Source of the DNA: Candidatus Kryptonium thompsonii
GTDB taxonomy: Bacteria > Bacteroidota > Ignavibacteria > Kryptoniales > Kryptoniaceae
Length of the DNA stretch: 64,000 bases
Direction: 5' to 3'
Assembly: GCA_001442925.1 (NCBI GenBank)
Contig: LDXX01000006.1
Coordinates: 186,001-250,000 of the forward strand
The notes beneath the pieces are model-generated. The model saw only the letters and a list, made by a program, of their open reading frames with translations, was not told the origin of the DNA and made no database searches. Position 1 is the first letter of the stretch. Each line of letters begins with the position of its first letter. Of this stretch, positions 1 to 9,921 are shown one piece after another. Made by a program: the position numbers and the translations under genes.

Positions 1-1303
1 AAACAAGGGTTGCAAAAGCAATTTTAGAAAGCTTTGCGTATTCGTATTTTATCGGATAAATTTTTTGGTTAATTATAAAAAGTGAAACTGACATTGCAAG
101 GTAACTTATAAATGTAGCCCACGCAGCACCGTAAATTCCAAACATTGGAATTAAAGCATAGTTCCCAATTATATTAGCCAACGCACCTAATCCAGTAATA
201 TACGGCAGGTATTTTGTCTTTTTTTCTATGTAAACCCCTACTATCAAGTTAACATAAATCCCGTTGAAAAGATAGCCAGCCAAAATTATTGGCACAATTC
301 CAAGTCCACCCCAATAATCAGGATGTATAATATGTCTTCCCAGAATTTTTATCCTGACGAAGTCATCGATGAAAAATGAGACAAGAAGGAATAAAAATGA
401 CGCAGTTAAAACGAAATAAGTCATAACTTTTGAAAAGATAACCTTTGCATCTGGACGATTTGCATTTTTCAAAAAGAATGGCCTCCATGCATAGTCGAAC
501 ATTGACACAAAAAGCATCATGAAAATCCCAAGCCGATAGTTTGCTTGATAAATTCCAACAGTTTCATCATTTGTTAACGCCTTTAAAATGGGGCGATCCA
601 CCACTTGGATTATCATTGCAGATAATCCCGACGGTATGTAGGGAAGCCCGAATTTTAGAAGTTGAATATAAAGGCTTCTTAAGAAAGAAAACGAAAAGTT
701 TAAAAAAATTACAGGCAGAAGCATCGCAAATGTCATGGCTGATGCTGTAAGCCCACTTATGAAAATTCCGTAGATTCCAAGCTTGAATTTTAATAGGAGT
801 AAAATGTTAAGGGCTACATTTACAACTATGTTAAGTATTTTGATCATTGAAAAAATTAACGCTTTACTCTCAAGCCTTAGATATGCAAGTGGGATTATAG
901 ACACGGCGTCAAAAAATAAAATCCACGCGGAGTATTTCACACAAACCGAGTATTTGGACGGTATAGCGATTATCTTTGTGATATCGTCCGAGAAAATATG
1001 AAGCAAACTTGAAAAAAATAAAGATGAAAAAAAGATTGAAATAAACGGCGTGCTAAAGTTATCTTTTTTGGTCCCGATTTCAAGTGATGAAGCGTATCTT
1101 AGATATGCCGACTCCATGCCGTAGGAATAAATCACGTTCAGGAAAGCTATATAAGCATAAATTGTTGTGACTATACCGTACTCTTCGGGTTTTAAGATGT
1201 TCGTGTAAAAGGGGACGAGAATAAAATTTAAAAATCGCCCAATTATTGTGCTTAGTCCATAAATTGCGGTTTCTTTTCCAAGCTGTCTTATTTGTTGAAA
1301 CAT
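1..1303 (-). CDS. Polysaccharide/oligosaccharide flippase family protein (partial, C-terminus cut by window edge)
   Basis: Translating the minus strand from the ATG at 1301-1303 gives an uninterrupted frame of about 434 codons that leaves the window on the left. It starts MFQQIRQLGKETAIYG and is rich in membrane segments. Motifs such as ILKPEEYGIVTTIYAYIAF and FGLPYIPSGLSAMI are typical of the Wzx/MATE-like polysaccharide exporters, which flip lipid-linked oligosaccharide across the inner membrane. It lies 18 nt downstream of lipA on the same strand and may be co-transcribed. Family-level call only; the substrate cannot be read from sequence. MurJ is less likely given the N-terminus. Confidence 0.8.
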   Translation of the reverse strand, partial: MFQQIRQLGKETAIYGLSTIIGRFLNFILVPFYTNILKPEEYGIVTTIYAYIAFLNVIYSYGMESAYLRYASSLEIGTKKDNFSTPFISIFFSSLFFSSLLHIFSDDITKIIAIPSKYSVCVKYSAWILFFDAVSIIPLAYLRLESKALIFSMIKILNIVVNVALNILLLLKFKLGIYGIFISGLTASAMTFAMLLPVIFLNFSFSFLRSLYIQLLKFGLPYIPSGLSAMIIQVVDRPILKALTNDETVGIYQANYRLGIFMMLFVSMFDYAWRPFFLKNANRPDAKVIFSKVMTYFVLTASFLFLLVSFFIDDFVRIKILGRHIIHPDYWGGLGIVPIILAGYLFNGIYVNLIVGVYIEKKTKYLPYITGLGALANIIGNYALIPMFGIYGAAWATFISYLAMSVSLFIINQKIYPIKYEYAKLSKIAFATLV

Positions 1304-1321
1304 CAATGCAGGTTTTTATCT

Positions 1322-2176
1322 TTATGGCCAGATGATATGAGACTCTGCGTGATATGAGCTTCTTACAAGCGGGCCAGATTCCACATATTTGAACCCCATT
1401 TCAATACCGAGTTTTTTCAACATTTCAAATTCTTCGGGGGTGACATATCTGTCGACGGGCAAATGCATTTTAGTTGGTTGGAGATATTGGCCAAGCGTAA
1501 GTATATCAACATCAATAGCTCTTAAATCTTTCATAACTTCAATTACTTCATCAATCGTTTCACCTATTCCAAGCATCATTCCTGTTTTTGTGATGAGACC
1601 ATGTTTTTTACAGTAGCTTAAAACTTTCAAACTTCTCTCATATTTGGCTTGGGGTCGGACTATCTTATAAAGTCGTGGGACGGTTTCAACATTATGATTT
1701 AAAATATCTGGTTTTGCTTCAATTATAACATCAAGTGCGGATTCATCTCCTTTGAAATCGGGAATCAAAACCTCAACTCTACATTCTGGAACGAGATTTC
1801 TGATTTGCCTTATCGTTTCAGCAAAAATCCCAGCGCCACCATCTTTTAAATCATCTCGATTGACAGAAGTTATAACTGCGTGTTTTATTCCCATGAGTTT
1901 AACCGCTTGTGCTACTCTTCTAGGTTCATCAGAATCAAACCATGTAGGTTTACCTGTTTTGACGGCGCAAAAACCACAGCTTCGTGTGCATACATCCCCC
2001 AATATCATAAAAGTTGCCGTTCCCCTTGACCAGCATTCTGACATATTTGGACATTTTGCCTCTTCACAAACTGTGTTAAGTCTATAATTGTTCACAATAT
2101 TTCGCACATGCATAAATGAGTCATTAATTTGAAGCTTTATCTTCAGCCACTCAGGACGTTTTTCTTTTATCTGCAT
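1322..2176 (-). CDS. lipA: Lipoyl synthase LipA
   Basis: A radical SAM enzyme that inserts two sulfurs into octanoyl groups on E2 and GcvH proteins to make lipoyl cofactor. The auxiliary cluster cysteines are visible at C37, C42 and C48 ([12 protein letters not shown]), the radical SAM CxxxCxxC at C63, C67 and C70 (CTRSCGFC), and the RSSYHAE signature near the C-terminus, where the conserved serine ligates the auxiliary cluster. At 284 residues it has full family length. The start [10 protein letters not shown] fits the family. It is divergent from the VWA gene across a 112-nt gap and upstream of the flippase. Confidence 0.97.
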   Translation of the reverse strand: MQIKEKRPEWLKIKLQINDSFMHVRNIVNNYRLNTVCEEAKCPNMSECWSRGTATFMILGDVCTRSCGFCAVKTGKPTWFDSDEPRRVAQAVKLMGIKHAVITSVNRDDLKDGGAGIFAETIRQIRNLVPECRVEVLIPDFKGDESALDVIIEAKPDILNHNVETVPRLYKIVRPQAKYERSLKVLSYCKKHGLITKTGMMLGIGETIDEVIEVMKDLRAIDVDILTLGQYLQPTKMHLPVDRYVTPEEFEMLKKLGIEMGFKYVESGPLVRSSYHAESHIIWP

Positions 2177-2288
2177 GTTTTTTGGAAATTTGTTTTTTGT
2201 TATACAAAGTTAAAAATTTTGTTTGAGAAATGAAATTTTTATTTTTACTTGTGCCTTGATTTAAATTCAAAACAAAAAGTTTGAGCGG

Positions 2289-4442
2289 ATGAGTTCGATC
2301 TCTTTCAATATAAACTTGGTTGTGCTTTTGCTTGCAGTTGTAGTTTCACTTGGGATTAGTTTACTATCATACCATCGTATTTCGCTCTCCGATGGAAATA
2401 GAAAAATTGTCCTTTTGTTCGTTTTGAGAAGCGTTGCTGTATTTATAGCATTTCTTTTAATTTCAGAACCAATTTTAACGCTTATTTCAAAATCGACAAA
2501 ATTGCCCGCTATCGCAATTTTAATTGATAACTCAAAGAGCATGGGTATTAAAGATCGTTTGGGTGATAGGAAAAAGTATACCAAGGAAATTGTTGATAAA
2601 TTATCCCAGCTTAAAATTCATGGTGAGAAAAAATTTTTCACTTTTTCAAGTGATGTTGAAGAAATAAAAAACTTCACATCAGATTCCCTTTCGTTTGCTG
2701 GTGGGGTGACAGACATCGGGGGAGCGTTGAGAAAAATTCAAGGAATAGCAACGCAGGAGAATATAAAGTCAATCGTTCTTGTTTCGGATGGTGTCTATAA
2801 TGCGGGGGAAAATCCAATTTATATTGCGGAGAAACTCGGCTTACCGATTTTTACAATTGGTGTTGGTGATTCAAATATACAAAGGGATTTAAAAGTTGTG
2901 GATGTTTTAACAAATGAAGTTTCATATGCTGGGGTTGAGACACCGCTTGTTGCAAGGATTGAAAGTGCTGAGTTTGGTGGGAACGAGGTTATGGTATCAC
3001 TTTACGATGAGAAAAGTGAAATTGCGAGGGAGAAGTTAAGTTTAAGTGGCGGTGTCAATGAATATGTTCTAAACTTCAAATTTATCCCAAAGGAAGAAGG
3101 TTTAAAGAAGTTTACAATTAAAATTCAGCATCTCCCTGGCGAGGTAACTTATCAGAACAATCAAAAATCTTTTTATGTGAAGGTTTTAAAAAGCAAGTAC
3201 AAAATTTTAATTATAAGCGGAGCCCCAAGCCCTGACCTCGCTTTTGTGAAGAGAACCATTGGTGAAAATAAAAATTACGAAATCATTTCATACACCGAGA
3301 AACGAAGCGGTGAGTTTATAGAGGGTAATTTTAACATCAAAGATGCTGAAACATCCGACGCAATTGTATTTATCGGCTATCCGGTGAAAACATCAAATGT
3401 TGAGATAACAAATAAGTTGAAAAGCGTGATCGTTTCTCAGAACAAGCCATTTTTTTTCTTAATGAGCAGGACAATTGATTTTGATAAATTAAAGTTCTTT
3501 TCGGATGTTTTACCATTTAGATTTTCGCGAGTTCTCGCGGATGAAGATGTAGTTAATTTGTTTATAACTGAAGAGGGAAGAAGTCATGCCGTTACAGACT
3601 TAAAAGATAGAAATCATATCTGGAATATTCTACCGCCAATTTTTAAACTTCGTGCTGTTTTCAATGCGATCCCTGGTTCAACTGTCCTTGCGAAGGTGAG
3701 ATATCAAAATGTTGAGACGCAAGAACCATTGATAATTGCAAGCAATCTTGGAAATAGAAAATCCGTTGCCATCTTGGGTTATGGAATTTGGAGATGGAAA
3801 CTTATGACCGTGCCAAACAAAGAGTTTGAAGGTTTCTTTGAAACATTTATCAATAATTTGATCCGATGGTTAATTGCACCGGTTGAAGAAGAATTTATAA
3901 AATTTAAAATTTCTAAAAACTTTTTCAGCGAAGATGAAACGGTTGAATTTTCATCCCAGGTCTATGGCGAGGATTATTCACCTATAAATGATGCGGAGGT
4001 TAAGGTGAGCATTTTAAATCAGGAGACTAATGAAGTTGTGCGTGAATTTAACCTTGAGCAGGTGACGGCTGGAATTTACTCTGGAAGTCTTAGTCTTTTA
4101 AAAGGAGATTATAGATATGAAGCAAACGTTTCAAGGCGCGGGAAAGTTTTAAGAGATTTTTCAGGGCGTTTCACAGTTGGTGAATCTGAAGTTGAATTTT
4201 TAAATACACGTATGGATTCAAAACTTCTTCGGGAGATCGCCTTTAAGAGTGGGGGACTTTTTTTGAAACCAGATGAAATTGAGATTTTAGGGGAATTAAT
4301 AACATCTGGAGCTGATTTTAAGCCAGCGATAGTTGAAAAGAAAAGGGAATATGTTTTAAGATCTAGGCTTGAACCGCTTATGATTGTGATAGTTTTGCTT
4401 TCGATTGAGTGGTTTTTGAGGAAAAGGTTTGGGCTTGCGTGA
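2289..4442 (+). CDS. VWA-domain membrane protein
   Basis: A 717-residue protein with two N-terminal membrane helices (about 9-27 and 40-60), a von Willebrand A domain starting near residue 73 whose metal site DxSxS is seen as D80-N-S82-K-S84, a long extracytoplasmic region, and a C-terminal helix (about 694-711) followed by basic residues. The architecture matches the Bacteroidota/Chlorobi VWA proteins that carry a glutamine-amidotransferase-like middle part and are often linked to MoxR/DUF58 systems. No such partner is in this window. The function is unknown; protein-protein interaction at the membrane is the usual inference. It ends 7 nt from the convergent recombinase gene. Confidence 0.8.
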   Translation: MSSISFNINLVVLLLAVVVSLGISLLSYHRISLSDGNRKIVLLFVLRSVAVFIAFLLISEPILTLISKSTKLPAIAILIDNSKSMGIKDRLGDRKKYTKEIVDKLSQLKIHGEKKFFTFSSDVEEIKNFTSDSLSFAGGVTDIGGALRKIQGIATQENIKSIVLVSDGVYNAGENPIYIAEKLGLPIFTIGVGDSNIQRDLKVVDVLTNEVSYAGVETPLVARIESAEFGGNEVMVSLYDEKSEIAREKLSLSGGVNEYVLNFKFIPKEEGLKKFTIKIQHLPGEVTYQNNQKSFYVKVLKSKYKILIISGAPSPDLAFVKRTIGENKNYEIISYTEKRSGEFIEGNFNIKDAETSDAIVFIGYPVKTSNVEITNKLKSVIVSQNKPFFFLMSRTIDFDKLKFFSDVLPFRFSRVLADEDVVNLFITEEGRSHAVTDLKDRNHIWNILPPIFKLRAVFNAIPGSTVLAKVRYQNVETQEPLIIASNLGNRKSVAILGYGIWRWKLMTVPNKEFEGFFETFINNLIRWLIAPVEEEFIKFKISKNFFSEDETVEFSSQVYGEDYSPINDAEVKVSILNQETNEVVREFNLEQVTAGIYSGSLSLLKGDYRYEANVSRRGKVLRDFSGRFTVGESEVEFLNTRMDSKLLREIAFKSGGLFLKPDEIEILGELITSGADFKPAIVEKKREYVLRSRLEPLMIVIVLLSIEWFLRKRFGLA

Positions 4443-4449
4443 TTTATTT

Positions 4450-5352
4450 TTATTCGGATCGTGGATGTGCAAGTTTATAGCTCTTTTTAAGGTGTTCAAC
4501 TGTCACGTGGGTGTATCTTTGCGTTGTTGATAAACTTGAATGACCCAAAAGCTCTTTGACAGCCATTATATCAGCTCCGTGATTTAAAAGGTGCGTTGCA
4601 AATGAATGACGAAAAACATGCGGTCCTTTTTTCTCAAGATCTGCAATCGCAGATATATATTTGCTAACTATATTATAAACTTCAACTGGTGTTATCCTTT
4701 TCCCCTTTGAAGATAAAAACAGCGCTTTTTTATCATCTTCTGTTTGTTGTGGCGTTGTAAAATTTTCTCTTATGTTAAGATATTTTATCAATGCTTCTTT
4801 TGCTTTCTTACCAAAGGGAACAAGTCTGACCTTTCCACCCTTGCCGAGAACCTTAACAGTTTCATTTGTGAAGTCAATGTCTTCAAGGTTCATTCCACAA
4901 AGCTCACTGACCCTTATCCCAGTGCTGTAAAGTGTTTCAAGAATTGCACGATCTCTTATCCCTTCATCGGTTTTTAAATCAGGTAGATTCATCAACTTTT
5001 CAATTTTGCTTTCCTCAAGAAAAACAGGTATGGGTTTATCGGTTTTGAGCGAAAAACCTATGGTTGGATTTGAGTTTATTATTTTAAAGCGTGTTAAGAA
5101 CTTAAAAAAGGATTTGAGGGCTGATAATTTAGTTGACATGCTTGTTTTTTTTAGTCCCTTCGAGTGAAGGTATGAGAGGTAATCTCTTATTAAAGATCGA
5201 TCGATTTTTGCAACATTGATTTTTTGTTTTGCATTGTTGGAAATAAAAGCATAAAACTCGTATAGAGCATCGTGATAAGTTTGAATGGTTCTTTGAGAAT
5301 AATTTCTTTCGATTTCTAGATATTCGAGAAATTTTCTTATTTTGTCTTCCAC
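4450..5352 (-). CDS. xerC: Tyrosine recombinase XerC/XerD-type
   Basis: A site-specific recombinase, probably acting on chromosome dimers at dif. An N-terminal SAM-like core-binding domain (about 1-90) precedes the catalytic domain. All catalytic residues are visible: R147 (TGIRVSEL), K171, H245 and R248 ([12 protein letters not shown]), H271 (LGHSS) and Y280 (TQRYTHV). Its 300-residue length is normal for XerC/D. It has no additional insertion of the integron-integrase kind that I can see, so I do not call it IntI. XerC versus XerD cannot be separated without a tree. It faces the VWA gene tail to tail. Confidence 0.9.
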   Translation of the reverse strand: MEDKIRKFLEYLEIERNYSQRTIQTYHDALYEFYAFISNNAKQKINVAKIDRSLIRDYLSYLHSKGLKKTSMSTKLSALKSFFKFLTRFKIINSNPTIGFSLKTDKPIPVFLEESKIEKLMNLPDLKTDEGIRDRAILETLYSTGIRVSELCGMNLEDIDFTNETVKVLGKGGKVRLVPFGKKAKEALIKYLNIRENFTTPQQTEDDKKALFLSSKGKRITPVEVYNIVSKYISAIADLEKKGPHVFRHSFATHLLNHGADIMAVKELLGHSSLSTTQRYTHVTVEHLKKSYKLAHPRSE

Positions 5353-5419
5353 TGTTTTGGAGATTTGAGTAAAATTTTTAAAAAAATTTTTAAGATAAGG
5401 CTGTTAATATTTTTAAAAC

Positions 5420-5448
5420 TTGACTTTCATTGAAAGATATATTATATT
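5420..5448 (+). promoter_or_regulatory. Orphan sigma70-like promoter
   Basis: TTGACT (5420-5425), 17-nt spacer, TATATT (5443-5448) on the plus strand. No plus-strand gene follows until 9922; the next thing downstream is a pair of GC-rich hairpins, so it may drive a small RNA. Not tested experimentally. Confidence 0.5.
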
Positions 5449-5454
5449 TATAGC

Positions 5455-5551
5455 AGGTTCAAGAGTTTCCCTCACCCAGGGTATCCCCCGCCCTGGGTTC
5501 CCCCGCAGGGCAGGTTCCCCCCGCCTGCCCTTTCCTTCTTACCTTTTTTAT
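5455..5551 (+). ncRNA. Candidate small RNA with two equal-sized hairpins
   Basis: Downstream of the orphan promoter two hairpins follow in series. ACCCAGGG (5474-5481) pairs with CCCTGGGT (5491-5498), and AGGGCAGG (5507-5514) pairs with CCTGCCCT (5524-5531). Each has an 8-bp stem and a 9-nt C-rich loop (TATCCCCCG and TTCCCCCCG). A T-rich stretch follows (up to about 5550). The block is far richer in GC than its surroundings. It could instead be a dispersed palindromic repeat, or a 3' structure for the arginine decarboxylase mRNA on the other strand. Confidence 0.4.
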
Positions 5552-6096
5552 TATGGAATTAAAACAGCAGCTGCAACAACAGTCGTCCATAATCCAGTCT
5601 TATCAACTATTGCAGATTGGGTTATATTAAATGTTCTTACTATTTTACCGCTCATCTTCCATACTTGTTCTCTTTCATCCCAACTTGTGTTCGGATCAAA
5701 TTCAAGCCCAAGAGTTGTTGCAAGCATTGTAGCTGCAAGATCTTCGGCATATTCACCAGCTTTGTCATCAGTTTGACCAAAGGCATGATGCTCTGAGAGA
5801 TATCCAAATTGTTCAGAATCGGCGGGTATAGCAACGCCAATTGAAGCTGCGATTAACCTATTTGGTTCATTGCTCGACTCCTGGCTTATAACAACATGAA
5901 CGATTTGCCCGGGCTTCAAGTATTCAAGCCCTTTGTTCTTTGGGATTATTTTGCATCCCGGCGGGAATATGCTTGAGACGCGGACGAGATTAAATTGTGC
6001 AATGCCAGCATCCCGGAGCGCCATTTCAAAGCTTGTGAGTTTTTCCTTGTGGCGCCCGACCCCTTTTGTCAGAAACATTTTTGTTGGGACATACAA
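5551..6096 (-). CDS. Pyruvoyl-dependent arginine decarboxylase (PvlArgDC)
   Basis: Converts arginine to agmatine, the first step of a polyamine route. The proenzyme self-cleaves at a Ser-Ser bond to make a pyruvoyl group; the expected site is visible in [10 protein letters not shown]. The 181 residues match the family's usual 160-190. The start is a TTG at 6094-6096: it is preceded by a strong AAGGAGGA site (6107-6114), and the resulting N-terminus [16 protein letters not shown] matches the family, while the first ATG would cut into it. It lies 23 nt downstream of tyrS. No agmatinase is nearby. Confidence 0.93.
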   Translation of the reverse strand: MYVPTKMFLTKGVGRHKEKLTSFEMALRDAGIAQFNLVRVSSIFPPGCKIIPKNKGLEYLKPGQIVHVVISQESSNEPNRLIAASIGVAIPADSEQFGYLSEHHAFGQTDDKAGEYAEDLAATMLATTLGLEFDPNTSWDEREQVWKMSGKIVRTFNITQSAIVDKTGLWTTVVAAAVLIP

Positions 6097-6119
6097 TTTC
6101 TGATTTTCCTCCTTGTTAT

Positions 6120-7349
6120 TTAGTTTTTAATTTTTGGTTTTATCCTTAAAAATTTACGTTTTCCAACTTTTATTACAAATGATTCTTTGAGTTCAACAAT
6201 TGTATCAATGTCGTTAATTCTATTACCGTCAATGCTAACACCACCGAGTTGAATTAATCTTTTTGCTTCACTTTTTGAACTTGCAAGCTTTGTGTGAACA
6301 AGTAGATCAACAAGTCTAATTTTCTCATCCTTAGAATCAATTTCAAATTCTTCAATTTCATCTGGAATTTCCTTTTTTACGAAAATTTTGTCAAACTCAT
6401 CTTGTGCTTTGTTAGCAGCTTCAACACCGTGATACATTCGGACAAGCTCCCACGCTAATTTTCGCTTTAGGTCTCTCGGGTTAACATTTGGATCTTGAAG
6501 TTGCTTTTTTATTTGTTCGATTTCAGCAGGGGATAAATCTGTCGTTAACAAGAAGTAGTCATAAATTAATTCGTCTGGGATCGACATCGTTTTGCCATAC
6601 ATTTCAAAAGGCGGATCATTTAAGGCAATATAATTGCCGAGCGATTTGCTCATCTTCTCGACCCCATCCGTTCCGACAAGAAGTGGCGTTGTTATTATCA
6701 CCTGTGGTTCTTGTCCAAATTCTCGTTGAATGTCTCTGCCGACGAGAAGGTTAAATTTTTGATCTGTTCCACCAAGTTCAACATCTGCCTCAATTGCCAC
6801 GGAATCCATTGCCTGTGCAAGTGGATACAAAAGTTCGTGTATGCTAATTGGTTCCCCTGATTTATATCTTTTGGTGAAGTCATCTCTTTCAAGCATTCTG
6901 GCAACGGTGTACTTGCTGGCGAGCCGTATTACATCTTCAAATGTCATCTTTCCAAGCCACTCGGAATTATATCTTATCTCGACCCTTTCGGGAAGTAAAA
7001 TTTTTTTCGCTTGCTCAAAGTAAGTTTGACCATTTACCCTCGTTTCCTCAAAAGATAGTTGCGGTCTTGTTTTGTTTTGTCCAGAAGGATCACCAATCAT
7101 TGCTGTGAAGTCACCAATTATCAGGATTGCGATATGTCCGAGTTCCTGAAAATGCCTTAATTTTCTCAGAACGACAGAATGCCCAAGGTGAAGATCAGGT
7201 CTTGTTGGGTCACAGCCAAGTTTAACTCTAAGAGGTTTGCCTGTTTTTATTGAGTTTTCAATCTTTTTGACAAGTTCTTCCTCAGGGATTATCTCAACGA
7301 CACCACGCTTAATTAAGTCCATTTGCTCGTTTACGCTTGGAAATTTCAA
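6120..7349 (-). CDS. tyrS: Tyrosyl-tRNA synthetase
   Basis: Class I aminoacyl-tRNA synthetase charging tRNA-Tyr in the cytoplasm. The HIGH motif is HLGH at residues 54-57, the KMSKS motif is intact ([12 protein letters not shown]), and an S4 RNA-binding domain occupies about residues 345-405. The 409 residues are family length; the sequence resembles the TyrZ-like bacterial subgroup ([13 protein letters not shown]). The first gene of a close-spaced minus-strand set leading to the arginine decarboxylase. Confidence 0.96.
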   Translation of the reverse strand: MKFPSVNEQMDLIKRGVVEIIPEEELVKKIENSIKTGKPLRVKLGCDPTRPDLHLGHSVVLRKLRHFQELGHIAILIIGDFTAMIGDPSGQNKTRPQLSFEETRVNGQTYFEQAKKILLPERVEIRYNSEWLGKMTFEDVIRLASKYTVARMLERDDFTKRYKSGEPISIHELLYPLAQAMDSVAIEADVELGGTDQKFNLLVGRDIQREFGQEPQVIITTPLLVGTDGVEKMSKSLGNYIALNDPPFEMYGKTMSIPDELIYDYFLLTTDLSPAEIEQIKKQLQDPNVNPRDLKRKLAWELVRMYHGVEAANKAQDEFDKIFVKKEIPDEIEEFEIDSKDEKIRLVDLLVHTKLASSKSEAKRLIQLGGVSIDGNRINDIDTIVELKESFVIKVGKRKFLRIKPKIKN

Positions 7350-7376
7350 CTCATCAAATTTTATTTTGTTTTAAAA

Positions 7377-7841
7377 TTATTCACGATATTTGTCCGCATA
7401 TCGTCGTTTTAATTCCCGTTGCAAATCCCTTTCGGCTATATCTTCTTTCTTCTCGTATTTTCTTTTGCCTCGCACAAGGGCGAGCTCAACTTTTGCCTTT
7501 CCATTTTTGAAATAAACTTTCAAAGGTATTAAAGTTAAACCACGCTCTTTGACCTTTGTTGAAAGTCGTATAATTTCGTGTTTATGTAAAAGCAATTTTT
7601 TATCTCGCAGTGGATCGTGATTGTGAATGTTTCCATATTCATAGGGGCTTATGTGCATATTTAAAAGCCATACCTCACCATCTTTGATTATTGCGTAACT
7701 ATCTTGTATGCTCACCTTGCCCTGACGCAATGATTTAACCTCCGTTCCTTTAAGAACAATTCCAGCTTCAATCGTTTCAAGAATTTCATAGTCGTGATGC
7801 GCCTTTCGATTCGTTGTCACTATTTTAATTTTGTCATTCAT
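7377..7841 (-). CDS. smpB: SsrA-binding protein SmpB
   Basis: Binds tmRNA and delivers it to stalled ribosomes in trans-translation. The 154-residue protein has the N-terminal NRKAHHDYEI block, the central GTEVKSLRQGKVSIQDSYA core, and a basic C-terminal tail (residues about 128-154) that folds in the ribosomal mRNA channel. Normal family length. It is 27 nt upstream of tyrS on the same strand. No tmRNA gene was seen in the window. Confidence 0.97.
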   Translation of the reverse strand: MNDKIKIVTTNRKAHHDYEILETIEAGIVLKGTEVKSLRQGKVSIQDSYAIIKDGEVWLLNMHISPYEYGNIHNHDPLRDKKLLLHKHEIIRLSTKVKERGLTLIPLKVYFKNGKAKVELALVRGKRKYEKKEDIAERDLQRELKRRYADKYRE

Positions 7842-7884
7842 TCGGTGTTAATTTTAAAAAAATTAATTTCCAAAATCAACTTTT

Positions 7885-8376
7885 TCATTCCTCACCTTTA
7901 ACCTCAATCAAGATAACACGATATGAAACAAGAACATCAATTCCAAGAAAGCAAACCCCGCAGAGAACAAGAAACAATCCAACGACGAAAAGATAGAGCG
8001 GAATTTCTCGAACAAATGGCGTTGTGAAAAATATATTTAATCCGATCGTAAACGATGTCAACACAAAAAATATCGCTGCTGTTATATGGCAAAGCATAGC
8101 GTTCCTTATATACCAAATTCGCCTGACGAGAATGTCGATTTGATTTTTTATGCTTAAAAATCGAACATTTTCTGTGTATTCAAGCTCACCACGTTTTACA
8201 AACTCTTTAATGAGTCTTCTTTTTTCATCGTTTAATAATCTAACCCTATTGACGAGCGTTGAATGCCTTGCGTTCAATCCAGAAAGGAAAAATGCGCTTG
8301 ATGATATCATAACTGCAGGCGATAAAATCGCCTGAATTGCTTGCGTTGCTGTTAAGATGAACTGATTATCCATCAC
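7885..8376 (-). CDS. DUF2721 family membrane protein
   Basis: A 163-residue membrane protein with one N-terminal hydrophobic segment (about 12-34), a basic, helical middle (RLLNDEKRRLIKEFVKR) and two strong C-terminal helices (about 95-115 and 125-150). The pattern SPAVMISSSAFFLSGLNARHSTLVNRVRLL is characteristic of DUF2721. The function is unknown. It overlaps the end of apt by 4 nt, so the two are translationally coupled. Confidence 0.8.
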   Translation of the reverse strand: MMDNQFILTATQAIQAILSPAVMISSSAFFLSGLNARHSTLVNRVRLLNDEKRRLIKEFVKRGELEYTENVRFLSIKNQIDILVRRIWYIRNAMLCHITAAIFFVLTSFTIGLNIFFTTPFVREIPLYLFVVGLFLVLCGVCFLGIDVLVSYRVILIEVKGEE

Positions 8377-8933
8377 ATTTCCTGTTCACTGTTATACTGA
8401 ACAATTGAAAATACATCATAGTTTTTCAAGCGATCTCTCCCTTTTAAGAAGCTTAATTCAATTAAAAAACAAATTCCAACTACTTCACCGCCAAGTCGTT
8501 CTATAAGTTTGCATGCAGCTGATACAGTTCCACCAGTTGCAAGAAGGTCATCGTGAACAAGGACTTTTTCACCTGGTTTAATGGCGTCAACGTGAACTTC
8601 CATCGCATCTGTGCCGTATTCAAGTTGATATTCCTGTCTTATTTTTTCAGCAGGAAGTTTTCCAGGTTTTCGTATTGGCACGAACCCAGCTCCAAGCAAA
8701 TAAGCAAGAACTGAACCAAAAATAAATCCACGAGATTCAACGCTTACAACTTTGTCGATTTTCATACCTTTGTATTTTTGATAAAATGTGTCAACAGTAA
8801 GTTTAAAGGCTTCACTATCTTTAAGAAGTGTCGTAATGTCTCTGAATACAATGCCATCTTTCGGGAAATTGGGGACGCTTCGAATTATACTTTTGAGTTT
8901 TTTGCTAACTTCGGCGATTTGAATTTCGTTCAT
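8373..8933 (-). CDS. apt: Adenine phosphoribosyltransferase
   Basis: Salvages adenine to AMP using PRPP. The PRPP-binding loop is seen in VLVHDDLLATGGTVSAA (about residues 124-140) and the family's VESRGFIFG and RKPGKLPAE blocks are present. The 186 residues are slightly longer than the usual 170-180. It starts 1 nt after the crotonase gene ends and overlaps the DUF2721 gene, so a three-gene operon is likely. Confidence 0.95.
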   Translation of the reverse strand: MNEIQIAEVSKKLKSIIRSVPNFPKDGIVFRDITTLLKDSEAFKLTVDTFYQKYKGMKIDKVVSVESRGFIFGSVLAYLLGAGFVPIRKPGKLPAEKIRQEYQLEYGTDAMEVHVDAIKPGEKVLVHDDLLATGGTVSAACKLIERLGGEVVGICFLIELSFLKGRDRLKNYDVFSIVQYNSEQEM

Positions 8934-8934
8934 T

Positions 8935-9714
8935 TTACCACCTGATTTTTTCTTTTTTTAAAAATGCATTTATACCCTTTTTGCAATCCTCGGTTAATCT
9001 TGAGATCGAGTTCATACTTTTTGCATACTCAATTGCTTGATTCAATCCCATAGAATATATATTTGATAGCATCTCTTTTGCAAATTTAACCGATTCTGGA
9101 CTTGTTTCTGCGATCAAGTCTTGGGCAAATTTAAATGTAAAGTCTTTAAGTTCAGCGTCTGGAACTGATAAATTTGCCAAGCCAATTTTTGTAGCCTCTT
9201 CAGCGTCGATTATCTTTCCACTTAGAAGTAGTTCTCGAGCTTTTCCACCCGAAATTCTTCTAAGTAGAAATATCATTACGATAGCAGGGATGAAACCTAT
9301 TTTTGGTTCGGTGTAGCCAAACTTTGCATTTTCTTTCGAAGCGATTACAAAATCACAGACGCTTGCAAGTCCACATCCGCCAGCGAGTGCGAAACCATTT
9401 ACCATTGCAATTGTTAATTTCGGATAAGTGAAAATTTTCAAATATAGTTGGGCAAGTTTTTCAGCATCAAGATAATTTTCATATGAATTTAAATTTGACA
9501 GCTTTTGAATATATTCGAGATCTGCGCCTGCGCAAAATGAGTTTCCAGTTCCAGTTAAAATCACACATCTTATATTTTCATCTTCCATTGCGAGATCGAA
9601 TGCTTTCAGAAGTTCATCAACAAGTTCTGGGTTTAGAGCATTTCTTTTTTCAGGCTTATTTAGGGTTATCGTCGCAATCCTACTATCCGTTGTGTAAGTA
9701 ATTTGGTTAAACAT
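8935..9714 (-). CDS. Enoyl-CoA hydratase/isomerase (crotonase) family protein
   Basis: Acyl-CoA processing enzyme of the crotonase fold. The two oxyanion-hole regions are visible (NSFCAGADLEY and ALAGGCGLASVCDF), and EPKIGFIPAIV follows. I place the start at the ATG at 9712-9714 (MFNQITYTTDSRIATITL), which matches the family N-terminus; a TTG 45 nt upstream would add a basic 15-residue tail with no support. The active-site glutamates of true hydratases are not both obvious, so methylglutaconyl-CoA hydratase-like or isomerase activity is possible. Substrate unknown. Confidence 0.88.
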   Translation of the reverse strand: MFNQITYTTDSRIATITLNKPEKRNALNPELVDELLKAFDLAMEDENIRCVILTGTGNSFCAGADLEYIQKLSNLNSYENYLDAEKLAQLYLKIFTYPKLTIAMVNGFALAGGCGLASVCDFVIASKENAKFGYTEPKIGFIPAIVMIFLLRRISGGKARELLLSGKIIDAEEATKIGLANLSVPDAELKDFTFKFAQDLIAETSPESVKFAKEMLSNIYSMGLNQAIEYAKSMNSISRLTEDCKKGINAFLKKEKIRW

Positions 9715-9921
9715 TTTCTTTTTTGGTTTATTTACCGAGGCTAATTTTCTTTGGAACAATTTAAAAGTTACTTATTCTGTTTGATAAAATCAATTTAAAA
9801 ATATCGCTTTAGACTCAAGAGCTTAATTTCCGCCGTGTACTTGAGGGCGAGGATTAAATTTGCAAATTGATTTTTTTTAATTTAAATTCAGCCAAAGAAA
9901 AACCAATTTTTCGGCGGTAAA

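Noticed and set aside
1389-1616. Plus-strand frames inside lipA and similar antisense frames inside other genes
   Set aside because: They mirror codon patterns of strong genes on the other strand and match no family.
4450-5352. The tyrosine recombinase as an integron integrase
   Set aside because: It looks like ordinary XerC/D by length and motifs, lacks an evident extra patch, and lies 36 kb from the attC-like site.
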